Shown here one piece after another: positions 1-8,426 of a stretch of 64,000 nt of DNA; position 1 is the first letter of the stretch, and every line of letters starts with the position of its first letter. Under the pieces are notes generated by a model. It ran no database searches and was not told where the DNA came from. It worked only from the letters and a program-made list of their open reading frames with translations. Source of the DNA: Xanthobacter oligotrophicus. GTDB taxonomy: Bacteria; Pseudomonadota; Alphaproteobacteria; Rhizobiales; Xanthobacteraceae. The translations under genes were made by a program, and so were the position numbers. The stretch is from the NCBI RefSeq assembly GCF_008364685.1, contig NZ_VTTL01000010.1, positions 234,831-298,830 of the forward strand, read 5' to 3'.

Positions 1-689
1 AGCACCTTGGCGGTCTCGCGCACGAAGGAGGGCTCGTTGCGCTTGCCGCGGTAGGGCGTAGGCGCGAGGAAGGGGGAATCGGTCTCCACCAGGATGCGGT
101 CGGCCGGCACGCTGGCCGCGATGGCGCGCAGGTCCTCGCTCTTCTTGAAGGTCACCACGCCGGAGAAGGAGACGTAGCCACCCAGCGCCAACGCCCGGCG
201 CGCCAGATCCGGCCCCGCCGTGAAGCAGTGGAGCAGGAAGGGGAAGGCGCCCCTGGCGCTCTCCTCCTCCAGGATGGCGGCCACGTCCTCATCCGCCTCG
301 CGGGCATGGATGACCAGGGGCAGGCCGGTCTCCCGCGCCGCCGCGATATGGGTGCGAAAGCCCTGCTCCTGCGCGGCGCGAGGGCTGGTGTCGTAGTGAT
401 AATCGAGCCCCGCCTCGCCGATGGCCACCACTTTGGGGTGGCGGGAGAGAGCGACGATCTCGTCCAAGGTCACGTCCAGCTCTTCCGCCGCCTGGTGGGG
501 ATGTGTGCCCACCGAGCAGGAGACCTGGTCGAACCGTTCGGCGATGGCGAGGATCTCAGGAAACCGCCGCACCCGGGTGGAGATGGTGACGAGATGGGAC
601 ACCCCGGCCGCGCCGGCGCGGGCCACCACGTCCGGCAGCTCGGCGGCGAAATCGGGAAAATCGAGATGGCAATGGCTGTCGACGAGCAT
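1..689 (-). CDS. tatD: TatD family metal-dependent hydrolase (3' end outside window)
   Basis: Encodes about 229 residues before the window edge cuts it off, so the C-terminus is missing. The N-terminus has the amidohydrolase metal motif D-S-H-C-H (residues 4-8). Further on come an A-I-G-E-A-G-L-D-Y motif, H-A-R-E, and V-E-T-D-S-P-F-L-A-P, all typical of the TatD TIM-barrel nuclease/hydrolase family. Family members are 3'-5' DNases or phosphoesterases. It usually follows metG directly in alphaproteobacteria; here bioY and a lipoprotein gene lie between. The ATG at 687-689 is chosen because the D-S-H-C-H motif follows at once. Confidence 0.93.
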   Translation of the reverse strand, partial: MLVDSHCHLDFPDFAAELPDVVARAGAAGVSHLVTISTRVRRFPEILAIAERFDQVSCSVGTHPHQAAEELDVTLDEIVALSRHPKVVAIGEAGLDYHYDTSPRAAQEQGFRTHIAAARETGLPLVIHAREADEDVAAILEEESARGAFPFLLHCFTAGPDLARRALALGGYVSFSGVVTFKKSEDLRAIAASVPADRILVETDSPFLAPTPYRGKRNEPSFVRETAKV

Positions 690-871
690 GGCATTTCACA
701 TTCGAAAGGTCGCCATCACATAAGCGCATCCCCCCGCTACGTCGAGGTGGGCGCGGGTCATGCGAGCGGCCTCGCTCAGGCGCCGCGCGGGCTTGATACC
801 CCGGGGTGACGGCGTTGACGGCGCGCGCCGCTTCGGCCTTTGTGCGGGCGTTGCCGCAACGGGTCTCGCAC

Positions 872-1453
872 ATGCCATCGCCTGTTCTTCCCTTCCGCCC
901 CGCTCTCGCCCGTCTCGCCGATTATTCCGCCGCCTGGGCGGTAGCCGGGCTCGTTGTGGGCGTCGCCCTGCTGGCCTGGAGCGCGCAGATCTCCATACCC
1001 ATCCAGCCGGTGCCCATCACGCTGCAGAGCTATGTGCTGATCACCCTCGCTGCGCTGATGGGCTGGCGGTTCGGCGGCTTGACCGTGGCGATCTATCTGT
1101 TTGCGGGGCTCATGGGCCTGCCGGTGTTTTCAGGCGGGCGCAGCGGCCTTGCCATGCTCACCGGGCCGTCGGGCGGCTTCATCGTCGGCTTCCTGCTGAC
1201 CGCGCTGCTGGTGGGCTGGCTGCAGGAGACATGGGCGCGGCTGAAGCCCCTGCCCCTCTTCGGGGTTCTGGCGCTGGGCCATCTGTTGCTGATGGTGCTC
1301 GGCGCCGGCTGGCTCGCCACCAAGATGGGGCCGACGGCGGCGCTGGAGAAAGGCTTCCTGCCCTTCATCCCCGGTGCGGTGGTGAAGACGGTGGCGGCGC
1401 TCGCCACAGTCATCCTCGTCGAGCGTCTCTCGGGGACCGAGCGGCCGCGCTGA
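872..1453 (+). CDS. bioY: Biotin transporter BioY
   Basis: 193-residue membrane protein with about six hydrophobic segments. It is the S (substrate-binding) component of the ECF-type biotin uptake system and works alone or with BioMN. Family signs are the conserved I-P-I-Q-P-V-P-I-T-L-Q-S segment after the first helix, the A-L-M-G-W-R-F-G-G and G-L-M-G-L-P-V-F segments, and the T-G-P-S-G-G-F-I-V-G-F motif. The ATG at 872 gives the usual length; an upstream in-frame start at 806 would add an unlikely Arg/Ala-rich leader. No bioM or bioN is visible nearby, so it may act as a solitary transporter or share an energising module encoded elsewhere. Confidence 0.9.
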   Translation: MPSPVLPFRPALARLADYSAAWAVAGLVVGVALLAWSAQISIPIQPVPITLQSYVLITLAALMGWRFGGLTVAIYLFAGLMGLPVFSGGRSGLAMLTGPSGGFIVGFLLTALLVGWLQETWARLKPLPLFGVLALGHLLLMVLGAGWLATKMGPTAALEKGFLPFIPGAVVKTVAALATVILVERLSGTERPR

Positions 1454-1459
1454 AACCCC

Positions 1460-1966
1460 TCAGCCGGACGCCGAGATTTCCTGCTTGAGCGCGTCGGCAT
1501 CGCTGGCCGGCATGGTGATGGGGTGCACCACCTCGCCCGGCCGTCCCGGATTGGTGACGATGGAGGCTTCGAGCGAGACGGTGACGGTGCCGCCGGAGGT
1601 GTTGAAGATGTAGTCGAGCCGGAAGGCCGCATCCTGGCTCTGGCCGTTGGTACGCTTCATGGCCTCGTCCGGCGACAGGCGCTTCTCGGCGACGAGCTGG
1701 GATGGCTGGTCCACGGTGATGTTGTACTGCCGCGCCCGGCGCGAGGTGGAAATGCGCGCGCGCACCAGGGTCGCATCGGCGTTCGGCAGCCGCACCTCGA
1801 TGCGCGGAACCGCCGGGCCTTCCGGCAGTGGGGCTTGCTCCGCGGGCATCATCGGGGGCACGGGGTCCAGGGATGCCTGCGGCGGGGCGCGGTCGTACCG
1901 TTCGCCGCCACAGCCCGCGAGAAGCAGCACGAGGGCCACCGCCGAGATCCCTTTTGCGCCCGTCAT
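1460..1966 (-). CDS. Putative lipoprotein of unknown function
   Basis: 168 residues. A short hydrophobic signal ends in the lipobox L-A-G-C at Cys19, so lipidation and anchoring to the cell envelope are likely. The mature part starts with a Pro-rich linker and continues into a beta-rich domain with no motif I recognise. It converges on bioY with only 6 bases between the two stop codons. The longer in-frame extension to 2173 is rejected because it is Arg/His-rich and would bury the signal peptide. Function unknown. Confidence 0.7.
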   Translation of the reverse strand: MTGAKGISAVALVLLLAGCGGERYDRAPPQASLDPVPPMMPAEQAPLPEGPAVPRIEVRLPNADATLVRARISTSRRARQYNITVDQPSQLVAEKRLSPDEAMKRTNGQSQDAAFRLDYIFNTSGGTVTVSLEASIVTNPGRPGEVVHPITMPASDADALKQEISASG

Positions 1967-2147
1967 CCGCACGGCTTCCGCTGCCTCCACTGTCGCGCGC
2001 ACGCGGCGCGCCTGGGGTTGAAAATGCCGGATCTGGTTAAGCCCATGGGGTGCATGAGCGAAATGGATCCCGATCGCATCGGCATGATCAGAATCCCGTA
2101 TAGGACACTTTAGGGTCCGCCATCTATCCCGTCGCGCGGTTTTGCGC

Positions 2148-3704
2148 TCACGAGGCCGTTTCCGGCTCCACATAGCGCGGGAACACGCCCACCGGCGCGG
2201 GCAGGACGCGGCCGGCGGGCAGCCGGTGGCCGGCGCCCAGCCGGTCGAAGCCGCGCTCGTCCGCCGGCACCACCACGAGGTCGAGCAGCTTGGCGGCGCT
2301 TTCGGGCATCACCGGCTGCACCAGGATGCCCACTTCGCGGATCAGCTCGGCGGTCACCCACAGCACGGTCGCCATGCGGGCGGGATCGGTCTTGCGCAGG
2401 GCCCACGGGGCCTGGGCGGCGAAATAGCGGTTGGCCTCGGCCACCACATTCCACACTGCGGCGAGGTAGTGGTGGATCGCCTGGCCCTCCATGGCCTCGC
2501 GGCTCTTTTCCAGCATGCCGTCGGCCAGGGCGAGGATGGCCTCGTCCTCCGGCGAGAGTCGGCCGGGCTGCGGCACCACGCCGTCGAGGTTCTTGGCGAT
2601 CATGGAGAGGGAACGCTGGGCGAGGTTGCCGAGGTCGTTGGCAAGGTCCGCGTTCATGCGCGCCACAATGGCCTCGTGGCTGTAGGAACCATCCTGGCCG
2701 AACGACACCTCGCGCAGGAAGAAATAGCGGATGGCGTCCACGCCGTAGGTGGCGGCGAGATCGAACGGGTCGATCACGTTGCCCACCGACTTGGACATCT
2801 TCTCCCCGCGGTTGAACAGGAAGCCGTGGCCGAACACGCGCCTTGGCGCCTCCAGCCCCGCCGACCACAGGAAGGCCGGCCAGTAGACCGCGTGGAAGCG
2901 GATGATGTCCTTGCCGATCACGTGCACGTTCGCCGGCCAGAAACGCTTGAACAACTCCGCCTCAGTGTCCGGATAGCCGAGCGCCGTGATGTAGTTGGTC
3001 AGCGCGTCCACCCACACATACATGATGTGCTTGTCGTCGCCGGGCACCGGGATGCCCCAGTCGAAGGTGGTGCGGGAGATGGACAAGTCCGTGAGGCCGC
3101 CGGACACGAAGCTCACCACCTCGTTGCGGCGGGCCTCCGGCATGATGAAGCCGGGGTTTTCCGCATAAAAGGCCAGAAGCCGGTCCTGATAGGCGGAGAG
3201 GCGGAAGAAATAGCTCTCCTCCTCCACCCACTCCACCGGCGTGCCCTGGGGGCCGAGGCGGACGCCCTGCTCGTTCAGCTGGGTCTCGTCTTCTGCGTAA
3301 TAGGCCTCGTCGCGCACCGAATACCAGCCGGCATAGGTGGATTTATAGATGTCGCCGTTGGCGGCCATCTTTTCCCAGATGGCCTGGCTGGAGGCGTGGT
3401 GCCGCTCCTGGGTGGTGCGGATGAAATCGTCAATGGAGAGATTGAACGCCTCCACCATGGCCTCGAAGCGCGGCACGTTGCGCGCCAGCAGCTCGCGCGG
3501 GGTGATCCCGGCCTTCTGGGCGGTCTGGAGCATCTTGATGCCGTGCTCGTCCGTGCCGGTGAGGAACCGCACGTCGTAGCCGTCGAGCCGCTTGAAGCGC
3601 GCGATGCAGTCGGTCGCGATCGCCTCATAGGCGTGGCCCATGTGGGGCACGCCGTTGGGGTAGGCAATGGCGGTGGTGATGTAGAAGGGGGGCTTCGCGG
3701 ACAT
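2148..3704 (-). CDS. metG: Methionyl-tRNA synthetase
   Basis: 518-residue class I aminoacyl-tRNA synthetase that charges tRNA-Met. The HIGH signature reads HMGH at residues 21-24 and KMSKS is at 301-305. The F-L-T-G-T-D-E-H-G block follows at 48-56. The zinc-knuckle cysteines seen in the E. coli enzyme are absent from the connective peptide, and there is no C-terminal tRNA-binding domain; both fit the short alphaproteobacterial form. It is the last gene of the rlpA-dac-tmk-holB-metG cluster, 61 bases after holB. The ATG at 3704 immediately precedes the first Rossmann strand ([12 protein letters not shown]). Confidence 0.97.
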   Translation of the reverse strand: MSAKPPFYITTAIAYPNGVPHMGHAYEAIATDCIARFKRLDGYDVRFLTGTDEHGIKMLQTAQKAGITPRELLARNVPRFEAMVEAFNLSIDDFIRTTQERHHASSQAIWEKMAANGDIYKSTYAGWYSVRDEAYYAEDETQLNEQGVRLGPQGTPVEWVEEESYFFRLSAYQDRLLAFYAENPGFIMPEARRNEVVSFVSGGLTDLSISRTTFDWGIPVPGDDKHIMYVWVDALTNYITALGYPDTEAELFKRFWPANVHVIGKDIIRFHAVYWPAFLWSAGLEAPRRVFGHGFLFNRGEKMSKSVGNVIDPFDLAATYGVDAIRYFFLREVSFGQDGSYSHEAIVARMNADLANDLGNLAQRSLSMIAKNLDGVVPQPGRLSPEDEAILALADGMLEKSREAMEGQAIHHYLAAVWNVVAEANRYFAAQAPWALRKTDPARMATVLWVTAELIREVGILVQPVMPESAAKLLDLVVVPADERGFDRLGAGHRLPAGRVLPAPVGVFPRYVEPETAS

Positions 3705-3765
3705 CGGGCGCTCGGAACAGGCTGGCTCGGAAAAGGGCTCCGGCCCCGCGCGTCGCGGCGGCTTC

Positions 3766-4797
3766 TCAGCGCACGGCTTCGGCGAGATCGGCAAAGACAC
3801 GGAACACCAGCGCCTTGCGATCGAGATTGAACACATCCGCCTCGCGCGCGCTGCGCCGCACCTTCTCCCATACCTCGCCGAGGCGGACAAGGCGATGGCG
3901 CGGCTCTTCACCCTGCGTCGCACGGGCCGCCACATAGTCGCTCACCGCCTCGATGAAGAGGTCGAGCCCGTCGGAGCGGTCGCCTTGCAGGCGGGCGCCC
4001 AGCGCGTGGAGGTCTTCCGGGCGGGGCCGGGGCAGCTGCTCCAGCGCCTTCAGGGTGGCGGAGCGCACCTCCATCCCCTCCCCCCGCGCCAGCACGATGG
4101 CCCGGCGCACGCTGCCGCCGCTGGCCTCGGCGGCGGATGGCAAGGTTGCGGCGTCGAGGTCCGCCATCTCCTCCTTGATATGATCGAGGGCGGCGAGCAC
4201 GTCCGCATTGCCCAGCGGGCGCATCCGCAGCAGGCGGGTGCGCGAGCGGATGGTGGGTAGCACCCGGCCCGGCGCATGGGAGATGAGCAGGAACAGCGCC
4301 TTGGGCGGCGGCTCCTCCAGGGTCTTCAGCAGCGCGTTGGCGCCGAACGGGTTGAGTTCGTCCACCGCGTCCACGATGCAGACGCGCCAGCCACCCGCCG
4401 CCGCCGTGGCGCTGAAGAAGCTGCGCACCCGCCGCACCATCTCGGCCGGAATGACGGTGGGGATCTTCTCCTCCCCCGCCTCGGGCACACGGTGCAGCAC
4501 CAAAAGGTCCGGATGGCTCTGCGAGGCCACCTGCCGGAACACGGGATGGCCCGGCGGCAGATCCAGCGAGTGGCTGCCGGCCTGCGGGCCGCCGGACAGC
4601 ACCATGCGGGCGAGGCGATAGGCCAGCGTCGCCTTACCGATCCCCTCCGGCCCGCCGATGAGCAGGGCATGGGGCAGCCGGCCGGCACGGAAATCGCCGA
4701 TCAGGTCGGCTTCCACCACGCCATGGCCGAACAGCCGCGCCTGGTCGCGCGGGTGTGGCGCGCCGGGCAGGACGTCGCCCGATACGATATCGCTCAT
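3766..4797 (-). CDS. holB: DNA polymerase III subunit delta'
   Basis: 343 residues; the clamp-loader delta' subunit, an AAA+ protein that helps load the beta sliding clamp. Near residue 45 it has a P-loop-like G-G-P-E-G-I-G-K, more intact than in E. coli delta'. Sensor and SRC-like segments follow ([20 protein letters not shown]). Position between tmk and metG supports the call. The stretch upstream of 4797 in the same frame is Arg/Ala-rich and overlaps tmk in another frame, so the start at 4797 (MSDIVSGD) is used. Confidence 0.95.
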   Translation of the reverse strand: MSDIVSGDVLPGAPHPRDQARLFGHGVVEADLIGDFRAGRLPHALLIGGPEGIGKATLAYRLARMVLSGGPQAGSHSLDLPPGHPVFRQVASQSHPDLLVLHRVPEAGEEKIPTVIPAEMVRRVRSFFSATAAAGGWRVCIVDAVDELNPFGANALLKTLEEPPPKALFLLISHAPGRVLPTIRSRTRLLRMRPLGNADVLAALDHIKEEMADLDAATLPSAAEASGGSVRRAIVLARGEGMEVRSATLKALEQLPRPRPEDLHALGARLQGDRSDGLDLFIEAVSDYVAARATQGEEPRHRLVRLGEVWEKVRRSAREADVFNLDRKALVFRVFADLAEAVR

Positions 4798-4846
4798 GGG
4801 GCGCGTTTCTTTGGGACGCGTTTCATCGGGCTCAGGGCCGGCGCCA

Positions 4847-5500
4847 TCACGATGCCTCGGCCACGGCGTGAAGGCCAAGGCGGGCGGCGACGATGCCGGC
4901 GATCTGCGCCGCCACCGCGTCCGGATCCGGCGTGGCATCCACCAGCACGCAGCGTCCCGGCGCCGCCGCCGCGCGGGCCACGAAAGCTTCGCGCACGGCC
5001 GCATGATAGGCCGTGCCTTCCTTCTCGAACCGGTCCGGGCTGCCATTGCCCCTTGCGGCGGCGCGGGCAAGGCCGGTTTCGGGCGGCACGTCCAGGATGA
5101 GGGTGAGGTCCGGCCGGGTGCCGCCCGTCGCCATCTCCTCCAACGCGTCGAGGAGAGGCGCCGCCACCTGGCCCACGGCGCCCTGGTAGATCCGGGTGGA
5201 ATCGATGAAGCGGTCGCAGATCACGATGGTGCCCGCCGCCAAGGCCGGGCGGATCAGCGTTTGCACATGGTCTGTCCGGGCGGCGGCGAAGAGCAGCGCC
5301 TCGGCCACCGGCCCCAGCGGCTCGGCCGCCCCCGAGAGCAGCACATGGCGCACCGCCTCCGCCCCCGGCGAGCCGCCGGGCTCGCGGGTCTCCACCACGT
5401 GGTGGCCGAGGGCGCGCAGATGCGCCGCGAGGCGGCGGGCCTGGGTGGACTTGCCGGTCCCCTCCCCGCCTTCCAGCGTGATGAAGTGTCCGTTGCTCAT
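4847..5500 (-). CDS. tmk: Thymidylate kinase
   Basis: 217 residues. Phosphorylates dTMP to dTDP in the dTTP pathway. The P-loop G-G-E-G-T-G-K-S-T is at residues 11-19, the T-R-E-P-G-G segment follows, and the D-R-F-I-D-S substrate-site motif lies near residue 97. The start codon overlaps the stop of the upstream dac-like gene by 4 bases (ATGA), indicating translational coupling. holB begins 49 bases downstream. Confidence 0.97.
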   Translation of the reverse strand: MSNGHFITLEGGEGTGKSTQARRLAAHLRALGHHVVETREPGGSPGAEAVRHVLLSGAAEPLGPVAEALLFAAARTDHVQTLIRPALAAGTIVICDRFIDSTRIYQGAVGQVAAPLLDALEEMATGGTRPDLTLILDVPPETGLARAAARGNGSPDRFEKEGTAYHAAVREAFVARAAAAPGRCVLVDATPDPDAVAAQIAGIVAARLGLHAVAEAS

Positions 5501-6696
5501 TTGTGAATCTTCGCCAGCGCGCGCTTGGCGAGGTCGCGCACGCTGTCGCCCATCAGCGTCAGCCCGCCGTCGAGGGCGCGATCCGTCAGCGAACCCACCG
5601 GCACGTCCTCCTGCGTATAAAGCGGCATTTCCAGCACCTTGGTCTGGCCGCGGGTGACTTCCAGCCGGCCCACCTGCGTGCCCTTGGTCACCGGCGCCAG
5701 CAACGGCCCGTTATAGACCACGCGGGCGGTGATGCGCTCATTGCCGGCGCGCGGGGTCAGCACGGTCACCGGCCGTCCTCCCACCAGGCCGACGCTGCCG
5801 GCGGCTCCGCCGAACACCTGGGCGCGAGCCACCTCCTGGTCGGCGGCGAAGATCACCCGCTGGCGGAACGACTGGAAGCCCCATTCCACCAGCTTCTTGG
5901 TCTCCTCGAGCCGCTCCTTCTCGGTCTTGGCCGCCAGCACCACCACGATGAGCCGCTGGCCGTTCTGCACCGCCGAGCCGAGGGCATGGTAGCCCACATC
6001 CTTCACCCAGCCGATCTGGAGCCCGTCGGCGCCGATGCCCGCATCCAGCAGCACGTTGCGGTTGCGCTGCTTGATGCGGCTCCACTCGATGTTGGGCCGC
6101 GCGAACACCGGATAATAGTCGGGATAGGTGCGGGTGATGTGCTGGGCCAGCACGGACAGGTCGCGGGCGGTGGAGAACTGGCCCGGATCGGCGAAGCCCG
6201 TGGCATTGCGGAAGTCGGAATTGGCCATGCCGATGGCCTTGGCCCGTTCGGTCATCTGCTGGGAAAACTCGGTCTCGGTGCCACCGACACCCTCGGCCAG
6301 AGCGATGGCCGCGTCATTTCCCGAGACCACCAACATGCCGGCGAGAAGCTCGCCCACGGGGGCCGGCTTGTTCACCTCGGCGAACATGGCCGCCCCGCCC
6401 GAGGGGCCGCCGCCGCGGCGCCAGGCGTTGACGCTCACGGTGAACGGCGTGTCGAGGGCGATCTTGCCGGCCTTGAGCTGGGAGAACACCACGTCCGCGG
6501 TCATCACCTTGGCGAGGGTGCCGGGAGCGATGCGGCGGTCGGCATCCTTCTCGAACAGGATGGTTCCGGTCTCGTAGTCCACCAGGATGGCAGAGGGAGC
6601 CTGGGTCTGAAAGCCGTCAGCCGCCCGCGCGCTCGCAGCGCCCGCAAGCGAGGCGAGGGCCGCGAAAAGAACGGCGAAGCGCAGCTTCGGTAGCAT
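5497..6696 (-). CDS. D-alanyl-D-alanine carboxypeptidase family protein with altered active site
   Basis: 399 residues with a cleavable signal peptide (residues 1-25, ending A-S-A-R-A-A). The fold matches peptidase S11 (DacA/DacC; low-molecular-weight PBP) followed by the beta-rich PBP5-type C-terminal domain and a possible amphipathic end. The three PBP motifs are not all intact. The nucleophile motif SxxK reads T60-L-A-K63, SxN is kept as S125-G-N127, and KTG reads Q227-I-G229. A normal S11 enzyme trims pentapeptide side chains of peptidoglycan; this one may be inactive or modified. It lies between rlpA and tmk, its usual alphaproteobacterial place, so it is vertically inherited rather than a stray pseudogene. 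Confidence 0.88.
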   Translation of the reverse strand: MLPKLRFAVLFAALASLAGAASARAADGFQTQAPSAILVDYETGTILFEKDADRRIAPGTLAKVMTADVVFSQLKAGKIALDTPFTVSVNAWRRGGGPSGGAAMFAEVNKPAPVGELLAGMLVVSGNDAAIALAEGVGGTETEFSQQMTERAKAIGMANSDFRNATGFADPGQFSTARDLSVLAQHITRTYPDYYPVFARPNIEWSRIKQRNRNVLLDAGIGADGLQIGWVKDVGYHALGSAVQNGQRLIVVVLAAKTEKERLEETKKLVEWGFQSFRQRVIFAADQEVARAQVFGGAAGSVGLVGGRPVTVLTPRAGNERITARVVYNGPLLAPVTKGTQVGRLEVTRGQTKVLEMPLYTQEDVPVGSLTDRALDGGLTLMGDSVRDLAKRALAKIHK

Positions 6697-6851
6697 GTTG
6701 ATCCACCTGGCTATCCCGGACCGGCCAAGGCCGCCGCAAACAAGACTCGTCGGACGAGACTCGCCCGCGCCGCCGGCGGTGCGCCGCGATCATCATCCAA
6801 GGTCGGGAGACGGGTAAAGCCCCGCCGCGCACTGGGGCAGGAAAATGCGGC

Positions 6852-7805
6852 TCAGCGCGCGCTTTCGGCGGGCACGCCGGCAAAGCCCAGGCCGCTGACC
6901 GGGGCCGGGCCGGAGGACCAGCCCGAGGCGCTGGCCACAGCCACCGAGCCCGCGTTGGAAGCCGGGCTTCCGGACGTGCCGAGGTCATAGGGCCGCGACG
7001 GCGGCACCGGCGCCTCGGCGCTGGGCGGGGTGGAGGCTGGAACTGCGCGAACCGACGGCACTTCCGGCACGAAGGGCCGGGCGGACGCCACCATGACCGG
7101 CGAGGTGCCCTTCAGGTCGGCGAAGGTGCCGTCCGTGCGCAGGGTGGAGGCCAGCTTGACGTCGTCGTCCTCGTCGATGGGCGCGCGGCCCATGTAGTCC
7201 ACCCGCACCCGGGCCACGCCGAACTTGGCGAAGCCGAGCATGTCGGCGGCGCGATAGGACACGTCGATCAGCCGGTCGCCCACATAGGGCCCGCGATTGT
7301 TCACCCGCACGATGATGGAGCGCTTGTTGGCGAGATTGGTGACGCGCACGTAGGACGGCATGGGCAGCGTCTTGTGGGCCGCCGAGATGGAGCCCATGTC
7401 GAAGATCTCGCCATTGGCGGTCTTTCGCCCATGGAAATCCTTGCCGTACCAGGAGGCGAGGCCCTCGGCGGTGTAATTGGGGTTTTCCGCCGGCACATAG
7501 GTGCGCCCGGCCACCGTATAGGGCTTGCCCACCTTGTAGCCGCCGCCGCCCCGCGGCACCGGATCGCCCTCAGCCACCACGCGGGGGCTGGCCGAGACGC
7601 CGTAGAGCGGGTCGATCTTGCTGCCGAGGGTTTCAACCGAGCCGCAGCCCGCGATGGCAAGGCACCCAACCAGCGCCGCCGCCAGCTTCGCCCCCGCACC
7701 GCTCCCGGCCCTTGCCGCTGTTGCCGTGCCCGCCGGTGGCGGACAGGACGGATGCAACGCAGCCGGAATTCGCGGAAGGAAGTGCAACGACGGTCCCCTC
7801 TTCAT
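6852..7805 (-). CDS. rlpA: Septal ring lytic transglycosylase RlpA family lipoprotein
   Basis: 317 residues. A hydrophobic segment ends in the lipobox I-A-G-C at Cys54, preceded by an unusually long N-terminal region. The double-psi beta-barrel domain occupies about residues 115-205, with G-L-A-S-W-Y-G-K-D-F-H-G, T-A-N-G-E and R-L-I-D-V-S, which carry the family's catalytic acidic residues. RlpA cleaves denuded glycan strands at division sites. The C-terminal ~110 residues are Pro/Ser/Ala-rich and I see no clear SPOR domain. The ATG at 7805 is the first good start after the intergenic region. It heads the rlpA-dac-tmk-holB-metG cluster. Confidence 0.9.
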   Translation of the reverse strand: MKRGPSLHFLPRIPAALHPSCPPPAGTATAARAGSGAGAKLAAALVGCLAIAGCGSVETLGSKIDPLYGVSASPRVVAEGDPVPRGGGGYKVGKPYTVAGRTYVPAENPNYTAEGLASWYGKDFHGRKTANGEIFDMGSISAAHKTLPMPSYVRVTNLANKRSIIVRVNNRGPYVGDRLIDVSYRAADMLGFAKFGVARVRVDYMGRAPIDEDDDVKLASTLRTDGTFADLKGTSPVMVASARPFVPEVPSVRAVPASTPPSAEAPVPPSRPYDLGTSGSPASNAGSVAVASASGWSSGPAPVSGLGFAGVPAESAR

Positions 7806-8052
7806 CGATGCCTGGGTCTCCTGCTTGCGCCGAAACCCGGCCGGGATGTCTTCAAGGCGCGCGCCATCCTTGAGCCGGACAACCGCATTCTCCGCCAAAA
7901 GCATGGCTAATGACGGCGAAAATGGGGCGAAGCCGCGGCCATGGTTAATCGAATGCATCTTTCGGGGAGGCCTCGACGGGTGCCGGCGGCTGGGCTAGAT
8001 GAAGGCTTCAGCCGGACTCGGGACCGGGCATGGATGCCCCGGATGCATCTTC

Positions 8053-8142
8053 GGAAGGGTGGCCGAGTGGTTTAAGGCAGCGGTCTTGAAAACCGCCGTG
8101 GGTGGAAGCCCACCGTGGGTTCGAATCCCACCCCTTCCGCCA
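8053..8142 (+). tRNA. tRNA-Ser (anticodon TGA)
   Basis: 90 bases with a 7-bp acceptor stem (GGAAGGG with CCCTTCC), anticodon loop CTTGAAA giving anticodon TGA (UGA), a long variable arm as expected for a class II tRNA, a T loop with GTTCGAATC, G as discriminator base and an encoded CCA end (8140-8142). The island of protease genes begins less than 300 bases downstream. Confidence 0.97.
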
Positions 8143-8426
8143 AAAACTATGTATTATCAATATGTTATGGGAGTCGGAGTGGCATGTATGCCAAGCCGTC
8201 TCAGCGAACAAACCGGCACTATTCGGAGCCCAAATGCGCTGTTCGGGACATAAAGTCCCGAAAAAGTCCCGAACGGTGTTCCGGACATATTCATATGGTC
8301 TTGAATGGCCGTCGGCCTACGGCCTTCGGACCTGTCGACCGAGAGGTAATACCCCGGCCCGACAGCCTCTTTTCAAGGCGCCGCTGCAGCTGTATTTTCC
8401 AAAGATTGCCGTCCACTAACTGCCTG
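8143..8426. other. Intergenic stretch between tRNA-Ser and the protease region
   Basis: 284 bases with no gene I can support. The first 60 bases are visibly AT-richer than the surroundings. It contains the inverted repeat at 8241-8274. An open frame running out of the tRNA into the CHASE2 gene is not credible as coding. No integrase remnant or copy of the tRNA 3' end was recognised. Confidence 0.5.
8241..8274. repeat. Inverted repeat GTTCGGGAC / GTCCCGAAC
   Basis: Perfect 9-bp arms at 8241-8249 and 8266-8274. A further copy of the right arm core (GTCCCGAA) lies at 8255-8262, so either copy could pair with the left arm. It could be an operator, an RNA hairpin or a remnant of an integration event. 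Confidence 0.55.

Noticed and set aside
2142..3830. 562-codon plus-strand open frame opposite metG
   Set aside because: Shadow of metG, with His-rich noise and no recognisable fold.
8115..8426. Open frame starting inside tRNA-Ser and continuing into the CHASE2 gene
   Set aside because: It begins within a structural RNA; the CHASE2 protein is complete without this part.
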